Shown here piece after piece: positions 48,899 through 57,965 of a DNA stretch of 64,000 nucleotides. The position numbers were made by a program, and so were the translations under genes. Position 1 is the stretch's first letter. Each line of letters opens with the position of its first letter. Under the pieces are notes generated by a model. The model was not told the DNA's origin. It did no database searches and was given only the letters and a program-made list of their open reading frames with translations. Source of the stretch: Nocardioides marmoriginsengisoli (GTDB taxonomy: Bacteria; Actinomycetota; Actinomycetes; Propionibacteriales; Nocardioidaceae); the NCBI RefSeq assembly GCF_003725695.1, contig NZ_RJSE01000007.1, positions 660,552-724,551 of the forward strand. The letters are read 5' to 3'.

Positions 48899-49878
48899 AG
48901 GCGTGGCGCGTCAGCCGGCTCGGTGAGCCGGCCGCGGTGATGGAGCTGGTCGAGGTCGAGGACCCGCGGCCCGGGCCGGGACAGCTGACGGTGCGGGTGC
49001 TCGCCTCGCCGGCCAACTTCCCCGACGTGCTGATGTGCCGCGGCGAGTACCAGGTGAAGCCGGAGCTCCCGTTCCACCCCGGCATCGAGCTCTGCGGCGA
49101 GGTCCTCGCCGTCGGTGCCGGGGTCACGGAGCGCCGGGTCGGCGACCGGGTGCTGGGCGCGTCGGTGCTCCCGTACGGCGGCTTCGCGGAGCAGGCGCTG
49201 ATGGAGGTCGGGACGACCTTCGCGGCACCTCCCGAGCTCGACGACGCCGAGGCCGCGGCGCTCTACGTCGGCTACCAGACCGGGTGGTTCGGGCTGCACC
49301 GGCGCACCTCGCTGCAGCCCGGCCAGACCCTCCTGGTGCACGCCGCCGCCGGCGGTGTCGGCAGCGCCGCGATCCAGCTCGGCAAGGCCGCCGGTGCCCG
49401 GGTGATCGGGGTCGTCGGCGGACCGGAGAAGGCCGAGGTGGCCCGCGCGCTGGGTGCCGACGTGGTCGTCGACCGCCACCAGCAGGACTTCGTCGAAGTG
49501 GTCAAGGCGGAGACCGGCGGCCGCGGCGCGGACGTGATCTACGACCCGGTCGGCGGCGAGACCTACGCGCGCTCCACCAAGTGCATCGCGTTCGAGGGCA
49601 GCATCCTGGTGATCGGCTTCGCCGGCGGGGCGATCCAGACCGCAGCGCTCAACCACGCGCTGGTGAAGAACTACTCGATCGTCGGCCTGCACTGGGGGCT
49701 CTACACCCAGCGCGATCCGCGGTTGGTCCAGGAGTGCCACGACGCGCTCTGCGACCTGGCCGCCCGCGGCCTGATCAAGCCGCTGGTCAGCGAGCGGCTC
49801 GCGCTCCCGGACCTCGCCGCCGGCGTCCAGCGGCTCGCCGACGGCGTCACCGTGGGCCGGGTGGCCCTGCAGGCCTGA
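48895..49878 (+). CDS. NADPH:quinone oxidoreductase-like MDR protein
   Basis: A 327-residue zinc-free medium-chain reductase. The catalytic-domain start MKAWRVSRLGEPAAVMELVEVEDP and the nucleotide loop HAAAGGVGSAAIQLGKAAGARVIGVVG identify the QOR subfamily; no zinc Cys cluster is present. Members reduce enoyl bonds in CoA esters or quinones. The position after an SDR and before a MaoC hydratase suggests an enoyl reductase or dehydrogenation role in chain shortening. ATG 48895 overlaps the SDR stop. The gap to the MaoC gene is 53 bp. Confidence 0.83.
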   Translation: MKAWRVSRLGEPAAVMELVEVEDPRPGPGQLTVRVLASPANFPDVLMCRGEYQVKPELPFHPGIELCGEVLAVGAGVTERRVGDRVLGASVLPYGGFAEQALMEVGTTFAAPPELDDAEAAALYVGYQTGWFGLHRRTSLQPGQTLLVHAAAGGVGSAAIQLGKAAGARVIGVVGGPEKAEVARALGADVVVDRHQQDFVEVVKAETGGRGADVIYDPVGGETYARSTKCIAFEGSILVIGFAGGAIQTAALNHALVKNYSIVGLHWGLYTQRDPRLVQECHDALCDLAARGLIKPLVSERLALPDLAAGVQRLADGVTVGRVALQA

Positions 49879-49931
49879 CCCCTGATCCACCGCCCTGAAC
49901 CCCGGGCATAGCACCGACACAGGAGAACGAC

Positions 49932-50414
49932 ATGACCGACCAGCTCACCCCGCAGACCGAGGGCCGCGTCTTCCAAGGCACCGGCGACCTGTACGACGCC
50001 ATCGGCACCCACGTCGGGTACTCGTCGTGGCACGAGGTCGGCCAGGGCCGGGTGAACGAGTTCGCCGACGCCACCGGTGACCACCAGTGGATCCACGTCG
50101 ACGTCCCGCGCGCGGCCGACGGGCCCTTCGGCGGCACCATCGCCCACGGCTACCTGACCCTCTCGATGGTGCCGATGCTGGTCTGGGAGGTGATGCGGAT
50201 CGACGGTCTCTCGATGGAGGTCAACTACGGCGCCGAGAAGGTGCGCTTCCCGGCTCCGGTTCCGGTCGGCTCGCGGGTGCGGGCGGGCGTCGAGCTGCTC
50301 AGCCTCATCCCCGCCGGCGACGGACACCGGCTGATCTCCCGGGTGACCGTCGAGCGCGAGGGCGGGGACAAGCCGGTCTGCGTCGTCGACACGGTCTCCT
50401 ACCTGGTGGCCTGA
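49932..50414 (+). CDS. MaoC-family enoyl-CoA hydratase
   Basis: A 160-residue hotdog-fold protein, single domain. The hydratase 2 motif is [40 protein letters not shown] (about 38-78), with the Asp/His pair in GDHQWIH. It would hydrate trans-2-enoyl-CoA to an R-3-hydroxyacyl-CoA. GGAGAACG precedes ATG 49932. Its stop shares a base with the kinase start (TGATG), so hydratase, kinase and dehydrogenase are coupled. It fits the expected downstream step after phosphate elimination from a 4-phospho-acyl-CoA. Confidence 0.87.
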   Translation: MTDQLTPQTEGRVFQGTGDLYDAIGTHVGYSSWHEVGQGRVNEFADATGDHQWIHVDVPRAADGPFGGTIAHGYLTLSMVPMLVWEVMRIDGLSMEVNYGAEKVRFPAPVPVGSRVRAGVELLSLIPAGDGHRLISRVTVEREGGDKPVCVVDTVSYLVA

Positions 50415-51445
50415 TGACGGCCGTGTCGGCGGTCCCCGGGCTCGACGTCGCCGCCTTCGCGGGCTGGCTCGCCGAGGCGTTGCCGGGTGTCGACCCGACC
50501 ACTGCCCGGGCCGACCTGATCGCCGGCGGCAAGTCCAACCTGACCTACCGCGCCACCCTCGGCGAGCTGACCTGCATCGTCCGGCGGCCGCCGCTGGGAC
50601 ACGTCCAGGCGACCGCGCACGACATGGCCCGCGAGTACCGGGTGATGAGCGCGCTGGTCCCGACCGACGTCCCGGTGCCCCGGACGCTCGCGCTCTGCGA
50701 GGACCCCGCGGTGACCGGCGCCGTCTTCTACGTGATGGAGGACGTCGCCGGGACGCCGTACCGGACCGCGGCCGAGCTCGCCGGCCTCGGCCCGGAACGG
50801 GTCCGGACCGTGTCGACGGCGCTGGTCGACACCCTGATCGCGCTGCACCAGGTGGACCCCGCCGCGGTCGGGCTCGCCGACTTCGGCCGGCCGGAGGGCT
50901 TCCCGGAGCGCCAGGTACGACGCTGGACCCGGCAGCTCGAGGGCTCCCGGACCAGGCCGCTGCCGGCAGCCGACGAGCTGCGCGGCCGGCTCGAGCGGAA
51001 CCTGCCGCCGCCCCGGCCGAGCCGGATCGTGCACGGCGACTACCGCCTCGACAACGTCCTGATCGACGCGGCGGACCGGCCGGCCGCCGTGATCGACTGG
51101 GAGATGGCGACCCTCGGCGACCCGCTCACCGACCTCGCCCTGCTGCTCGTCTACGGACGGGTCGGCGAGATCGCCGGCGGCGAGGCAGTCGCCGACGCGG
51201 CGTCCGCGCCCGGCTTCCTCACCGAGAGCGAGCTGGTCGCCCGGTACGCCGCCGGCACCGGGTCCGAGCCGACCGGGTTCGGCTTCTACCTCGGCCTGGC
51301 GGCGTACAAGCTCGCCGGGATCCTCGAGGGGATCCACTACCGCTTCCTGCACGGCCAGACGGTCGGTGCCGGTTTCGAAGGAGTCGGCGCGGTCACCGAG
51401 CCGCTGCTCGACCTGGGTCTCGACGCAATGAAGGAGTACAGCTGA
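50414..51445 (+). CDS. APH-type phosphotransferase (ACAD10/11 kinase-domain-like)
   Basis: A 343-residue aminoglycoside-phosphotransferase-fold kinase. The nucleotide region [23 protein letters not shown] carries the Lys-binding strand, and the catalytic loop is [14 protein letters not shown] near 205 (HGDxxxxN), then [17 protein letters not shown] near 225 with the metal-binding Asp. In ACAD10/11 proteins such a domain phosphorylates the 4-hydroxy group of a 4-hydroxyacyl-CoA. The next gene encodes a matching ACAD10/11-type dehydrogenase with overlapping stop/start (TGATG). Antibiotic resistance is unlikely given this context. Confidence 0.85.
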   Translation: MTAVSAVPGLDVAAFAGWLAEALPGVDPTTARADLIAGGKSNLTYRATLGELTCIVRRPPLGHVQATAHDMAREYRVMSALVPTDVPVPRTLALCEDPAVTGAVFYVMEDVAGTPYRTAAELAGLGPERVRTVSTALVDTLIALHQVDPAAVGLADFGRPEGFPERQVRRWTRQLEGSRTRPLPAADELRGRLERNLPPPRPSRIVHGDYRLDNVLIDAADRPAAVIDWEMATLGDPLTDLALLLVYGRVGEIAGGEAVADAASAPGFLTESELVARYAAGTGSEPTGFGFYLGLAAYKLAGILEGIHYRFLHGQTVGAGFEGVGAVTEPLLDLGLDAMKEYS

Positions 51446-52680
51446 TGGAGTTTGCCTACGACGCCCGCACCGAAGGCCTGCGGGAGAACCTGCTCGATTT
51501 CATGGCCGAGCACGTCTACCCCGCCGAGGCGGTGTTCCACGAGCAGCTTGCCGCGCAGCCGAACCCGTGGGCCTGGGACGCGGCGCCGGTGATGGGCGAG
51601 CTGCGCGCGGCTGCCCGGAGCCGAGGGCTGTGGAACCTCTTCCTGCCCGGTGAGGGCGGTGCCGGCCTGACGAACCTGCAGTACGCGCCGCTGGCGGAGA
51701 TCGCCGGCCGCAGCGTGCTGCTCGCGCCGCCGGCAATGAACTGCGCCGCCCCGGACACCGGGAACATGGAGGTGCTCTCGCTGTTCGCGACGCCGGCGCA
51801 GCGCGAGCAATGGCTGGAGCCGCTGCTGTCCGGCGAGATCCGCTCGGCGTTCGCGATGACCGAGCCGGACGTCGCCTCCTCCGACGCCACCAACATCGGC
51901 ACCTCGATCGTGCGCGACGGCGACGAGTACGTGGTCAACGGCCGCAAGTGGTGGATCACCGGGGCGATGAACCCGAACTGCAAGGTCCTGATCGTGATGG
52001 GCAAGACCGATCCGAGCGCCGACCGGCACCAGCAGCAGTCGATGATCCTGGTGCCGCGCGACGCCCCCGGCCTGGAGATCAAGCGCGGCATGCACGTCCT
52101 CGGGTACGACGACCACGACCACGGCGGCCACGCCGAGCTGGAGTTCCGCGATGTCCGGGTGCCGGCTGCGAACCTGATCGCCGGCGAGGGCGACGGCTTC
52201 GCGATCGCGCAGGCCCGCCTGGGCCCCGGCCGGATCCACCACTGCATGCGCTCGATCGGAGTCGCCGAGCGGGCCATCGAGCTGATGTGCGCCCGTGCCG
52301 AGGAGCGGGTCGCGTTCGGGAAGCCGATCGCCGATCAGGGCGTGGTGCGGACCTGGATCGCCGAGTCCCGGATCAAGGTCGAGCAGCTGCGGCTGCTCAC
52401 CCTCAAGGCCGCCTGGCTGATGGACACGGTCGGCAACAAGGGTGCGCACACCGAGATCCAGGCGATCAAGATCGCGGCCCCGAAGACGGTGCAGTGGATC
52501 CTGGACAAGGCGATGCAGGTGCACGGTGCCGGCGGCCTCTCGCAGGACTTCCCGCTGGCCAACGCCTACGCGAGCATCCGCACCCTGCGGCTCGCCGACG
52601 GGCCCGACGAGGTCCACCAGGACGCCCTGGCCAGGGCCGAGCTGCGCCGCCAGCGCGACGCGCGCGGGTCCGCCTCCTGA
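51445..52680 (+). CDS. Acyl-CoA dehydrogenase, ACAD10/11-type
   Basis: A 411-residue acyl-CoA dehydrogenase-fold enzyme. [19 protein letters not shown] replaces the usual SEPxAGSD loop, and the C-terminal motif [22 protein letters not shown] with ADGPDEVH is characteristic of the ACAD10/11 group rather than of fatty-acid dehydrogenases. [20 protein letters not shown] and [14 protein letters not shown] are also visible. In that group the enzyme helps eliminate phosphate from 4-phosphoacyl-CoA. It is coupled to the kinase before it and followed by a perfect 15-bp hairpin terminator. Confidence 0.87.
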   Translation: MEFAYDARTEGLRENLLDFMAEHVYPAEAVFHEQLAAQPNPWAWDAAPVMGELRAAARSRGLWNLFLPGEGGAGLTNLQYAPLAEIAGRSVLLAPPAMNCAAPDTGNMEVLSLFATPAQREQWLEPLLSGEIRSAFAMTEPDVASSDATNIGTSIVRDGDEYVVNGRKWWITGAMNPNCKVLIVMGKTDPSADRHQQQSMILVPRDAPGLEIKRGMHVLGYDDHDHGGHAELEFRDVRVPAANLIAGEGDGFAIAQARLGPGRIHHCMRSIGVAERAIELMCARAEERVAFGKPIADQGVVRTWIAESRIKVEQLRLLTLKAAWLMDTVGNKGAHTEIQAIKIAAPKTVQWILDKAMQVHGAGGLSQDFPLANAYASIRTLRLADGPDEVHQDALARAELRRQRDARGSAS

Positions 52681-52681
52681 C

Positions 52682-52724
52682 CGCGTACCGGCGCCCGGGG
52701 TCAACGGCAGGGCGCCGGTACGCG
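52682..52724 (+). terminator. Strong hairpin after the kinase/dehydrogenase operon
   Basis: A perfect 15-bp stem (52682-52696, core GCGTACCGGCGCCC, pairing with 52710-52724) has a 13-base loop. It follows the dehydrogenase stop by 1 bp and precedes the promoter of the tetR gene at 52825. Likely operon terminator. Confidence 0.88.
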
Positions 52725-52751
52725 CACCATCGTGGAATCCGGGGTACCGAA

Positions 52752-52803
52752 ATGACACGAACCGGGGGATTGCCTACACTCGGGCTGCAAGCAAGCGCTT
52801 AGT
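52752..52803 (+). promoter_or_regulatory. tetR promoter with AGCAAGCGCTTAGT operator
   Basis: ATGACA (52752-52757) and TACACT (52775-52780) are spaced by 17 bp. The sequence AGCAAGCGCTTAGT (52790-52803), identical to the site at 48053, follows the -10 by 9 bp, over the expected start of transcription. Suggests repression of the tetR gene by itself or its relative. Confidence 0.75.
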
Positions 52804-52824
52804 AGATGGGGAGGAGGCGGACCG

Positions 52825-53523
52825 ATGGCGACGAACGAGCTCGCTGAGGGCGGTGCCAAGCGGATGGCGTTCCAGCGCGAGCACGAGCACGTCTCGCCGC
52901 GCGGCCTCTTCGACCAGGTCGAGCCCAAGGGCTCCCGCCGGTTCCTCACCGCCGCGGTGGTGGCGTTCTCCGGCCGCGGCTACCACGCCACGACCACCCG
53001 CGACATCGCGACGCTGGCGGGGTCCAGCCCGGCCGGGATCTACACCTACTACGCCACCAAGGCCGACCTGCTCTACGAGATCTCGGTGATCGCGCACCAG
53101 TACATCCTCGACGAGACGATCGCCGCCGTCGCGGTGCACGAGGACCCGATCGGCCGGATCAGCGAGGTGGTCCGGCGCTCGGTGACCTACCACGCCGAGG
53201 AGCACGTGCTCGCCCGCGTGGTGAACACCGACTTCCGGGCGCTCGACGTCCCGCGCCTGGCGGCGATCCTGAAGATGCGCCGGCAGATCAGCACGATCGT
53301 CCGCGACGAGGTCGCCCGCGGTGTCGAGCTCGGCGTCTTCGACGTCAACCACATCGAGGGCGCGACGATCGCGATCCTGCGGCTGCTCGACGTGGCGCCC
53401 TGGTACAACGAGCGCGGCCCGATGTCGCCCGCCGAGCTGGCCGAGGTCTACGTCGCGCTGATCCTGAAGATGGTCGGGGCCTCACACCAGGGCGGCGATC
53501 GAGATGCCGCCGTCAACGGGTAG
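52825..53523 (+). CDS. TetR-family regulator, KstR2-like (second)
   Basis: A 232-residue regulator. A 30-residue polar N-terminal tail precedes the HTH (about 36-82; VAFSGRGYHATTTRDIATLAGSSPAGIYTYYATKADLLYEI), whose RGYHxTTTRDIA core matches the regulator at 47331. The C-terminal domain ends APWYNERGPMSPAELAEVYVALILKMVGAS. Both have the same motif in their promoters, so they may compete for the same operators or respond to different ligands. GGAGGAGG lies upstream of ATG 52825. The 3' end overlaps the convergent SDR gene by 42 bp. Confidence 0.85.
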   Translation: MATNELAEGGAKRMAFQREHEHVSPRGLFDQVEPKGSRRFLTAAVVAFSGRGYHATTTRDIATLAGSSPAGIYTYYATKADLLYEISVIAHQYILDETIAAVAVHEDPIGRISEVVRRSVTYHAEEHVLARVVNTDFRALDVPRLAAILKMRRQISTIVRDEVARGVELGVFDVNHIEGATIAILRLLDVAPWYNERGPMSPAELAEVYVALILKMVGASHQGGDRDAAVNG

Positions 53524-54255
53524 CACCACACCGGTCAGGTACGCCGAGGCCGGCGCGGCCAGGTAGACGACCGCACCGGCGATGTCGTCGTCGCGGCCGA
53601 TCCGGCCCAGCGGCGCGGCCTTCTCGAAGGAGGCCTGGTCCTCGTCCAGGGTCGCCGCCATCATCTTCGAGGCGAACGGTCCAGGGGCGATCGCGTTCAC
53701 GGTCAGGTGCGGGCCGAGCTCGACCGCCAGGGTGCGGGTCAGGTGGTGCAGGCCTGCCTTGGCCGCCGAGTAGGAGAAGTTCGGCAGCGACGGGACCCGG
53801 AGCCCGTCGATCGAGCCGATGTTGATCACCCGGGCCGGAGCGTCGGGGGTGGCGTGCCGGCCGAGCAGCCCGGCGAGCTCCTGGGTCAGGTAGAACGGGG
53901 CCTTGAGGTTCAGGTCCACGACCTTGTCCCAGGCCGATGCCGGGAACTCCGCGAACGGCGCCCCCCAGACCGCACCGGCGTTGTTGACCAGCACGTCCAG
54001 CCGGTCGGTGCGCTCGGCGACCTCCGCGGCGAGCCCGACGCAGCCCTCGTGGGTGGACAGGTCGGCGGCCATCGCCTCGATGGGACCGAGGTGACCGAGC
54101 TCGGCCGCGGTCTCCTCGCAGTCGGCGAGCTTGCGCGACGCGATCAGCACCCGGGCCCCCGCGTCGAGCAGTCCGCGGGCGGCCATCCGGCCGATGCCGC
54201 GTCCGCCTCCGGTGACGAGCGCGGTGCGGCCGGTGAGGTCGAAGAGGGGGTTCAT
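53482..54255 (-). CDS. SDR-family oxidoreductase
   Basis: A 257-residue classical SDR. LVTGGGRGIGRMAARGLLDAGARVLIASR carries the nucleotide loop, with Arg after beta-2 suggesting NADP. NNAGAVWGAPFAE is near 90 and the catalytic pair is in NFSYSAAKAGLHHL. ATG 54255 has AAAGGCACC upstream. It is the second gene of a minus-strand unit headed by the large ferredoxin oxidoreductase (gap 19 bp). Its end overlaps the convergent TetR gene by 42 bp, so the two transcripts are antisense there. Confidence 0.83.
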   Translation of the reverse strand: MNPLFDLTGRTALVTGGGRGIGRMAARGLLDAGARVLIASRKLADCEETAAELGHLGPIEAMAADLSTHEGCVGLAAEVAERTDRLDVLVNNAGAVWGAPFAEFPASAWDKVVDLNLKAPFYLTQELAGLLGRHATPDAPARVINIGSIDGLRVPSLPNFSYSAAKAGLHHLTRTLAVELGPHLTVNAIAPGPFASKMMAATLDEDQASFEKAAPLGRIGRDDDIAGAVVYLAAPASAYLTGVVLPVDGGISIAALV

Positions 54256-54274
54256 CAGGTGCCTTTCGGTCGAG

Positions 54275-57200
54275 TCAGGATGCGGCGGTGCGGGCCGGCG
54301 GCTGGAGGAAGGAGGAACGGAGCTCGGCGAGCCGCTCGTGGTAGCGCTCGATGTTGCGCTCCTTGATCTCCTCGTAGCCGCGGACCAGGTCGGGCAGCTC
54401 CGCGATCTCCACGGCGAGTGCGTGGTTCTCGGCGGTGATCGCGCCGGCGAGCTCGGCGATCAAGGCGTCGTACTCGGTGACCAGGGCGCGCTCGGCCCGG
54501 CGCACCCGAGCGAGGCCGAAGACGTCGAACGGGGTGCCGCGCAGACCGCGGAGGGCGTAGAGCACGGTGAAGACGATCCGGAACCAAGGGCCCAGGGTCA
54601 GCTTCTTCTTCATCCCCAGGGCGCGCAGCACCGGCGGGTGCAGCCGGTACGACGCCTTGTATCCGGGACCGAACTGGGCCTCGAGCGCGTGCCGGAGAGC
54701 CGGGTCCACGGAGAGCCGGGCGACCTCGTACTCGTCCTTGTAGGCCATCAGCTTGTGCAGGTGCTGCGCGGTCGCCAGCGCGAACTCCTCCGATCCGGGG
54801 ACGGCGCTCTCCTCGGCGGCGCGGGCGCGTTCGACCAGGGCCGCGTACCGCTCGGCGTACCGGACGTTCTGGTAGGCGATCAGGTCGTCGACCCGGCGTA
54901 CCACGAGTGCGGCCAGCGCACCGTCGGCGGCGGCCTGGACGGAGCCGGCGATCCGGACTGCCTCGGCGCTCGGCTCGGCGGGAGCGTCGTCGGACGCGGT
55001 CAGCGCCGCCAGGTCGGCCAGCAGCGCCGCCGGGTCGGCGGCGAACTGCCGGCCGCGGCGGAACGCCTGCACGTTGCGGGGCACCTGGACCCCGTTCAGG
55101 CTGATCGCCTCCTCGATCCGGGCGGCCTCCAGCGGCAGCGCACCGGCCTGGAAGGCGACGCCGACCAGGAACACGTTGGCGAACTGGTCGTCGTCGAAGA
55201 GGTCCTTGGTCAGCTGGCGGGCGTCGATGTAGCGGCTCGCCTCGTCGCGGACGCGGGCCTGGATGCGGCCGGCGGTCTCGGCCGGCTCGGGGAACGCGAC
55301 CGCGGTGTCGGTGACCATCGCGCCGGTGGGGACCTCGGCGGTCGAGACGACGGCGACGGTCCGCTCCGGCGAGGCCACCGAGAGGTACGTGTCGGTGGCC
55401 GCGACGAGCACGTCGCAGCCGAGGTAGAGGTCGGCCTCGCCGCGGGCGATCTTGTTCGACCGGGCCACCGGCCGGGTGGAGATCTTCACGTCGGAGACCA
55501 CGGCGCCGCCCTTCTGGGCCAGGCCGGTCTGGTCGAGGGTCCGCACGTAGCGGCCGGAGTTCGAGGCCGCGGTGGCGATGATCTGGGAGACGGTGACCAC
55601 GCCGGTGCCGCCGATCCCGGTGATCCGGAGGCCGAACTGGTCGGCCGGCACCACCAGCTCGGGGTCGGGGAGCATGCCGTCGTCGAGGTCGGCAACCGTC
55701 GACCGCGGGGTGGCCCGGTTCCCGGACGCCGCCGGGACCACGGTCAGGAACGACGGGCAGTCGCCGTCCAGGCAGGAGTAGTCCTTGTTGCAGGAGGCCT
55801 GGTGGATCGCGGTCTTGCGGCCGTACTCGGTGCCGACCGGCTGCACGGACAGGCAGTTCGACTTCGAGCCGCAGTCGCCGCAGCCCTCGCAGACGCGCTC
55901 GTTGATGAAGGCACGCTCGACGGGCTCGACGACCAGCTTGCGCTTGCGCTTGCGGCGCAGCTCGGTCGCGCACTCCTGGTCGTGGATCAGCACGGTCACG
56001 CCCGGGACCTTCGCGAGCTCCTGCTGGGTCTCGATCAGCCGGTCGCGGTGCCGGACCTCGACGCCGCCGGGCAGCCGGATCTTCCGGTAGCGGTGCGGCT
56101 CCTCGGTGGTGATCACGATCCGGGCGACACCCTCGGCGAGCAGCTCGGAGACGATCTCGGGCACGGTCATCGCGCCGACGGCGTCCTGGCCGCCGGTCAT
56201 CGCGACCGCGGAGTTGTAGAGGATCTTGTAGGTGATGTTCACCTGGCCGGCGAGTGCGGCCCGGATGGCCAGGCTGCCGGAGTGGTGGAAGGTGCCGTCG
56301 CCCATGTTCTGCAGCAGGTGCGGCGCCTCGACGAACGGCGACATCCCGATCCAGGGCCCGCCCTCGCCGCCCATCTGGGAGAGGCCGATCACCTCGCCGA
56401 CCCGGTCGCTGGGCATCAGCGCCGCCATCCCGGAGCAGCCGATGCCGGCACCGACGAGCGAGCCGTCGGGGGCTCGGGTCGACCGGTTGTGCGGGCAGCC
56501 GGAGCAGAAGTACGGGGTGCGGGCGAGCAGCGGGAGGGCGATCGTCGTGGGTCGTGGCCGGGCCGTCCCCGCCTCGGCGGGAGCCGGCAGGGCGACGTGC
56601 TCGCTGAGCCGGCGCCGGAGCGCGTCGGTGATCTGCTCGGGGTCGAGGTCGGCGTCGGAGCGGAGCAGCGGCAACCGGTTCATCGTGGTCTTGCCGGACA
56701 CCGCGGGTGCGTCCGGGCGGCCGTACAGGATGTCCTTGATCCCGCTCTCGACGAAGGAGCGCTTCTCCTCGACCACGACGATCTCGTCCAGGCCGTCGGC
56801 GAACGCGATGATCTCCTCGGCGTCGAGCGGGAAGACCACCCCGAGCCGGAGCAGCCTGATCCCGCGGGCCTCCAGCTCCTCCTCGGAGAGGCCGAGCCGG
56901 GCGAGCGCCTGACGGACGTCGAGGTAGCTGGCGCCGGCGGTGACGATCCCGACCCGGGCTTCACCGGTGGCGCCGTAGGTGCGGTTGAGGCCGTTGGCGA
57001 CGGCGTACCGGGCGGCGAGGACGAGGCGCTTGGTCGCCAGGCTGTTCTCCAGCTCCGACAGCGTCGGCTGCAGGAACTGCGCCGAGACCTCGTGCACGTA
57101 GGGGAAGCCGGCGACCTTGTTGTCCGGGATCACCGGGGTGACCAGGTCGGGGGCCACCTCCGTGGTGGCCGAGCCGTCGGCGACGTTGGTGGCGATCTTC

Positions 57201-57811
57201 AGGCCGACGTACAGGCCGCTGAACCGGGACATCGCCAGGCCGTGCACGCCGAGGAACAGGATGTCCTGCGGATCCGCCGGGCTGAGCACCGGCAGGCCCA
57301 GCTCGGCCATCGCGATCTCCGAGCTGCTGGGCACCGTGGAGGACTTGGCGGTCGAGTCGTCGCCGACCAGGACCAGGGCACCGCCCTCGGGGTGCGCGCC
57401 GCCGAGGTTGGCGTGCCGGATCGCGTCCGAGGCCCGGTCCAGGCCCGGAGCCTTCCCGTACCAGATCCCGATCACGCCGTCCTGCTTGGCGGTCGGCTGA
57501 GCGCCGGCCAGCTGGCTGCCCTGGACGGCGTTGGCCGCCAGCTCCTCGTTCAGGCCGGGCATGAAGACGACGCCGTACTCGTCGAGCAGCGCCTGCTGCC
57601 GGCCGAGCTCGAGGTCGTAGCCGGCCAGCGGCGATCCCTCGTAGCCGCTGATGAAGCAGGCGGTGTCCCGGCCGGCCGCGAGGTCGTGGCGGCGCAGGTC
57701 CAGGGGGAGTCGGACCAGCGCCTGCATCCCGGAGAGGTACACCGTGCCGCGCTCGACCGTGTAGCGCTCGACCAGCGGCCTCGCAGCGGTGTCGACGGGT
57801 GCCTGAGTCAT
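54275..57811 (-). CDS. Indolepyruvate/2-oxoacid ferredoxin oxidoreductase, single-chain
   Basis: A 1178-residue fused 2-oxoacid:ferredoxin oxidoreductase. The N-terminal TPP/pyrimidine part begins ERYTVERGTVYLSGMQALVRLPL and includes GYEGSPLAGYDLEL. The CoA/TPP part includes YFCSGCPHNRST near 435. A ferredoxin-like iron-sulfur segment CEGCGDCGSKSNC with further Cys lies near 640, and the gamma-type domain GIGGTGVVTVSQIIA near 735. It oxidatively decarboxylates aryl- or branched 2-oxo acids to CoA esters. GGAGGAAGC precedes ATG 57811. Divergent from the PucR gene. Confidence 0.88.
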   Translation of the reverse strand: MTQAPVDTAARPLVERYTVERGTVYLSGMQALVRLPLDLRRHDLAAGRDTACFISGYEGSPLAGYDLELGRQQALLDEYGVVFMPGLNEELAANAVQGSQLAGAQPTAKQDGVIGIWYGKAPGLDRASDAIRHANLGGAHPEGGALVLVGDDSTAKSSTVPSSSEIAMAELGLPVLSPADPQDILFLGVHGLAMSRFSGLYVGLKIATNVADGSATTEVAPDLVTPVIPDNKVAGFPYVHEVSAQFLQPTLSELENSLATKRLVLAARYAVANGLNRTYGATGEARVGIVTAGASYLDVRQALARLGLSEEELEARGIRLLRLGVVFPLDAEEIIAFADGLDEIVVVEEKRSFVESGIKDILYGRPDAPAVSGKTTMNRLPLLRSDADLDPEQITDALRRRLSEHVALPAPAEAGTARPRPTTIALPLLARTPYFCSGCPHNRSTRAPDGSLVGAGIGCSGMAALMPSDRVGEVIGLSQMGGEGGPWIGMSPFVEAPHLLQNMGDGTFHHSGSLAIRAALAGQVNITYKILYNSAVAMTGGQDAVGAMTVPEIVSELLAEGVARIVITTEEPHRYRKIRLPGGVEVRHRDRLIETQQELAKVPGVTVLIHDQECATELRRKRKRKLVVEPVERAFINERVCEGCGDCGSKSNCLSVQPVGTEYGRKTAIHQASCNKDYSCLDGDCPSFLTVVPAASGNRATPRSTVADLDDGMLPDPELVVPADQFGLRITGIGGTGVVTVSQIIATAASNSGRYVRTLDQTGLAQKGGAVVSDVKISTRPVARSNKIARGEADLYLGCDVLVAATDTYLSVASPERTVAVVSTAEVPTGAMVTDTAVAFPEPAETAGRIQARVRDEASRYIDARQLTKDLFDDDQFANVFLVGVAFQAGALPLEAARIEEAISLNGVQVPRNVQAFRRGRQFAADPAALLADLAALTASDDAPAEPSAEAVRIAGSVQAAADGALAALVVRRVDDLIAYQNVRYAERYAALVERARAAEESAVPGSEEFALATAQHLHKLMAYKDEYEVARLSVDPALRHALEAQFGPGYKASYRLHPPVLRALGMKKKLTLGPWFRIVFTVLYALRGLRGTPFDVFGLARVRRAERALVTEYDALIAELAGAITAENHALAVEIAELPDLVRGYEEIKERNIERYHERLAELRSSFLQPPARTAAS

Positions 57812-57861
57812 GCTTCCTCCGGGTCAAATCGGGACAGAACGGGGGGTCTTTTCATTCAATC

Positions 57862-57898
57862 CCGTGGACTCGACGATTGTCTGCTGTCAGATCCACGG
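57862..57898. promoter_or_regulatory. Inverted repeat in the oxidoreductase/pucR divergent gap
   Basis: CCGTGGA (57862-57868) and TCCACGG (57892-57898) form a perfect 7-bp inverted repeat with a 23-bp spacer in the 154-bp gap. The regulator gene nearby may bind here. No clear -35/-10 pair is seen. Confidence 0.45.
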
Positions 57899-57965
57899 TT
57901 TCCCTGGCGCACGGGCGGAATCTCTTGTTGAATCCACAAAGAGCGTCCGAAATGAGGAGATCGTC

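Noticed and set aside
50414-51445. Aminoglycoside resistance gene
   Set aside because: The kinase fold matches, but coupling to an ACAD10/11-type dehydrogenase indicates a catabolic role.
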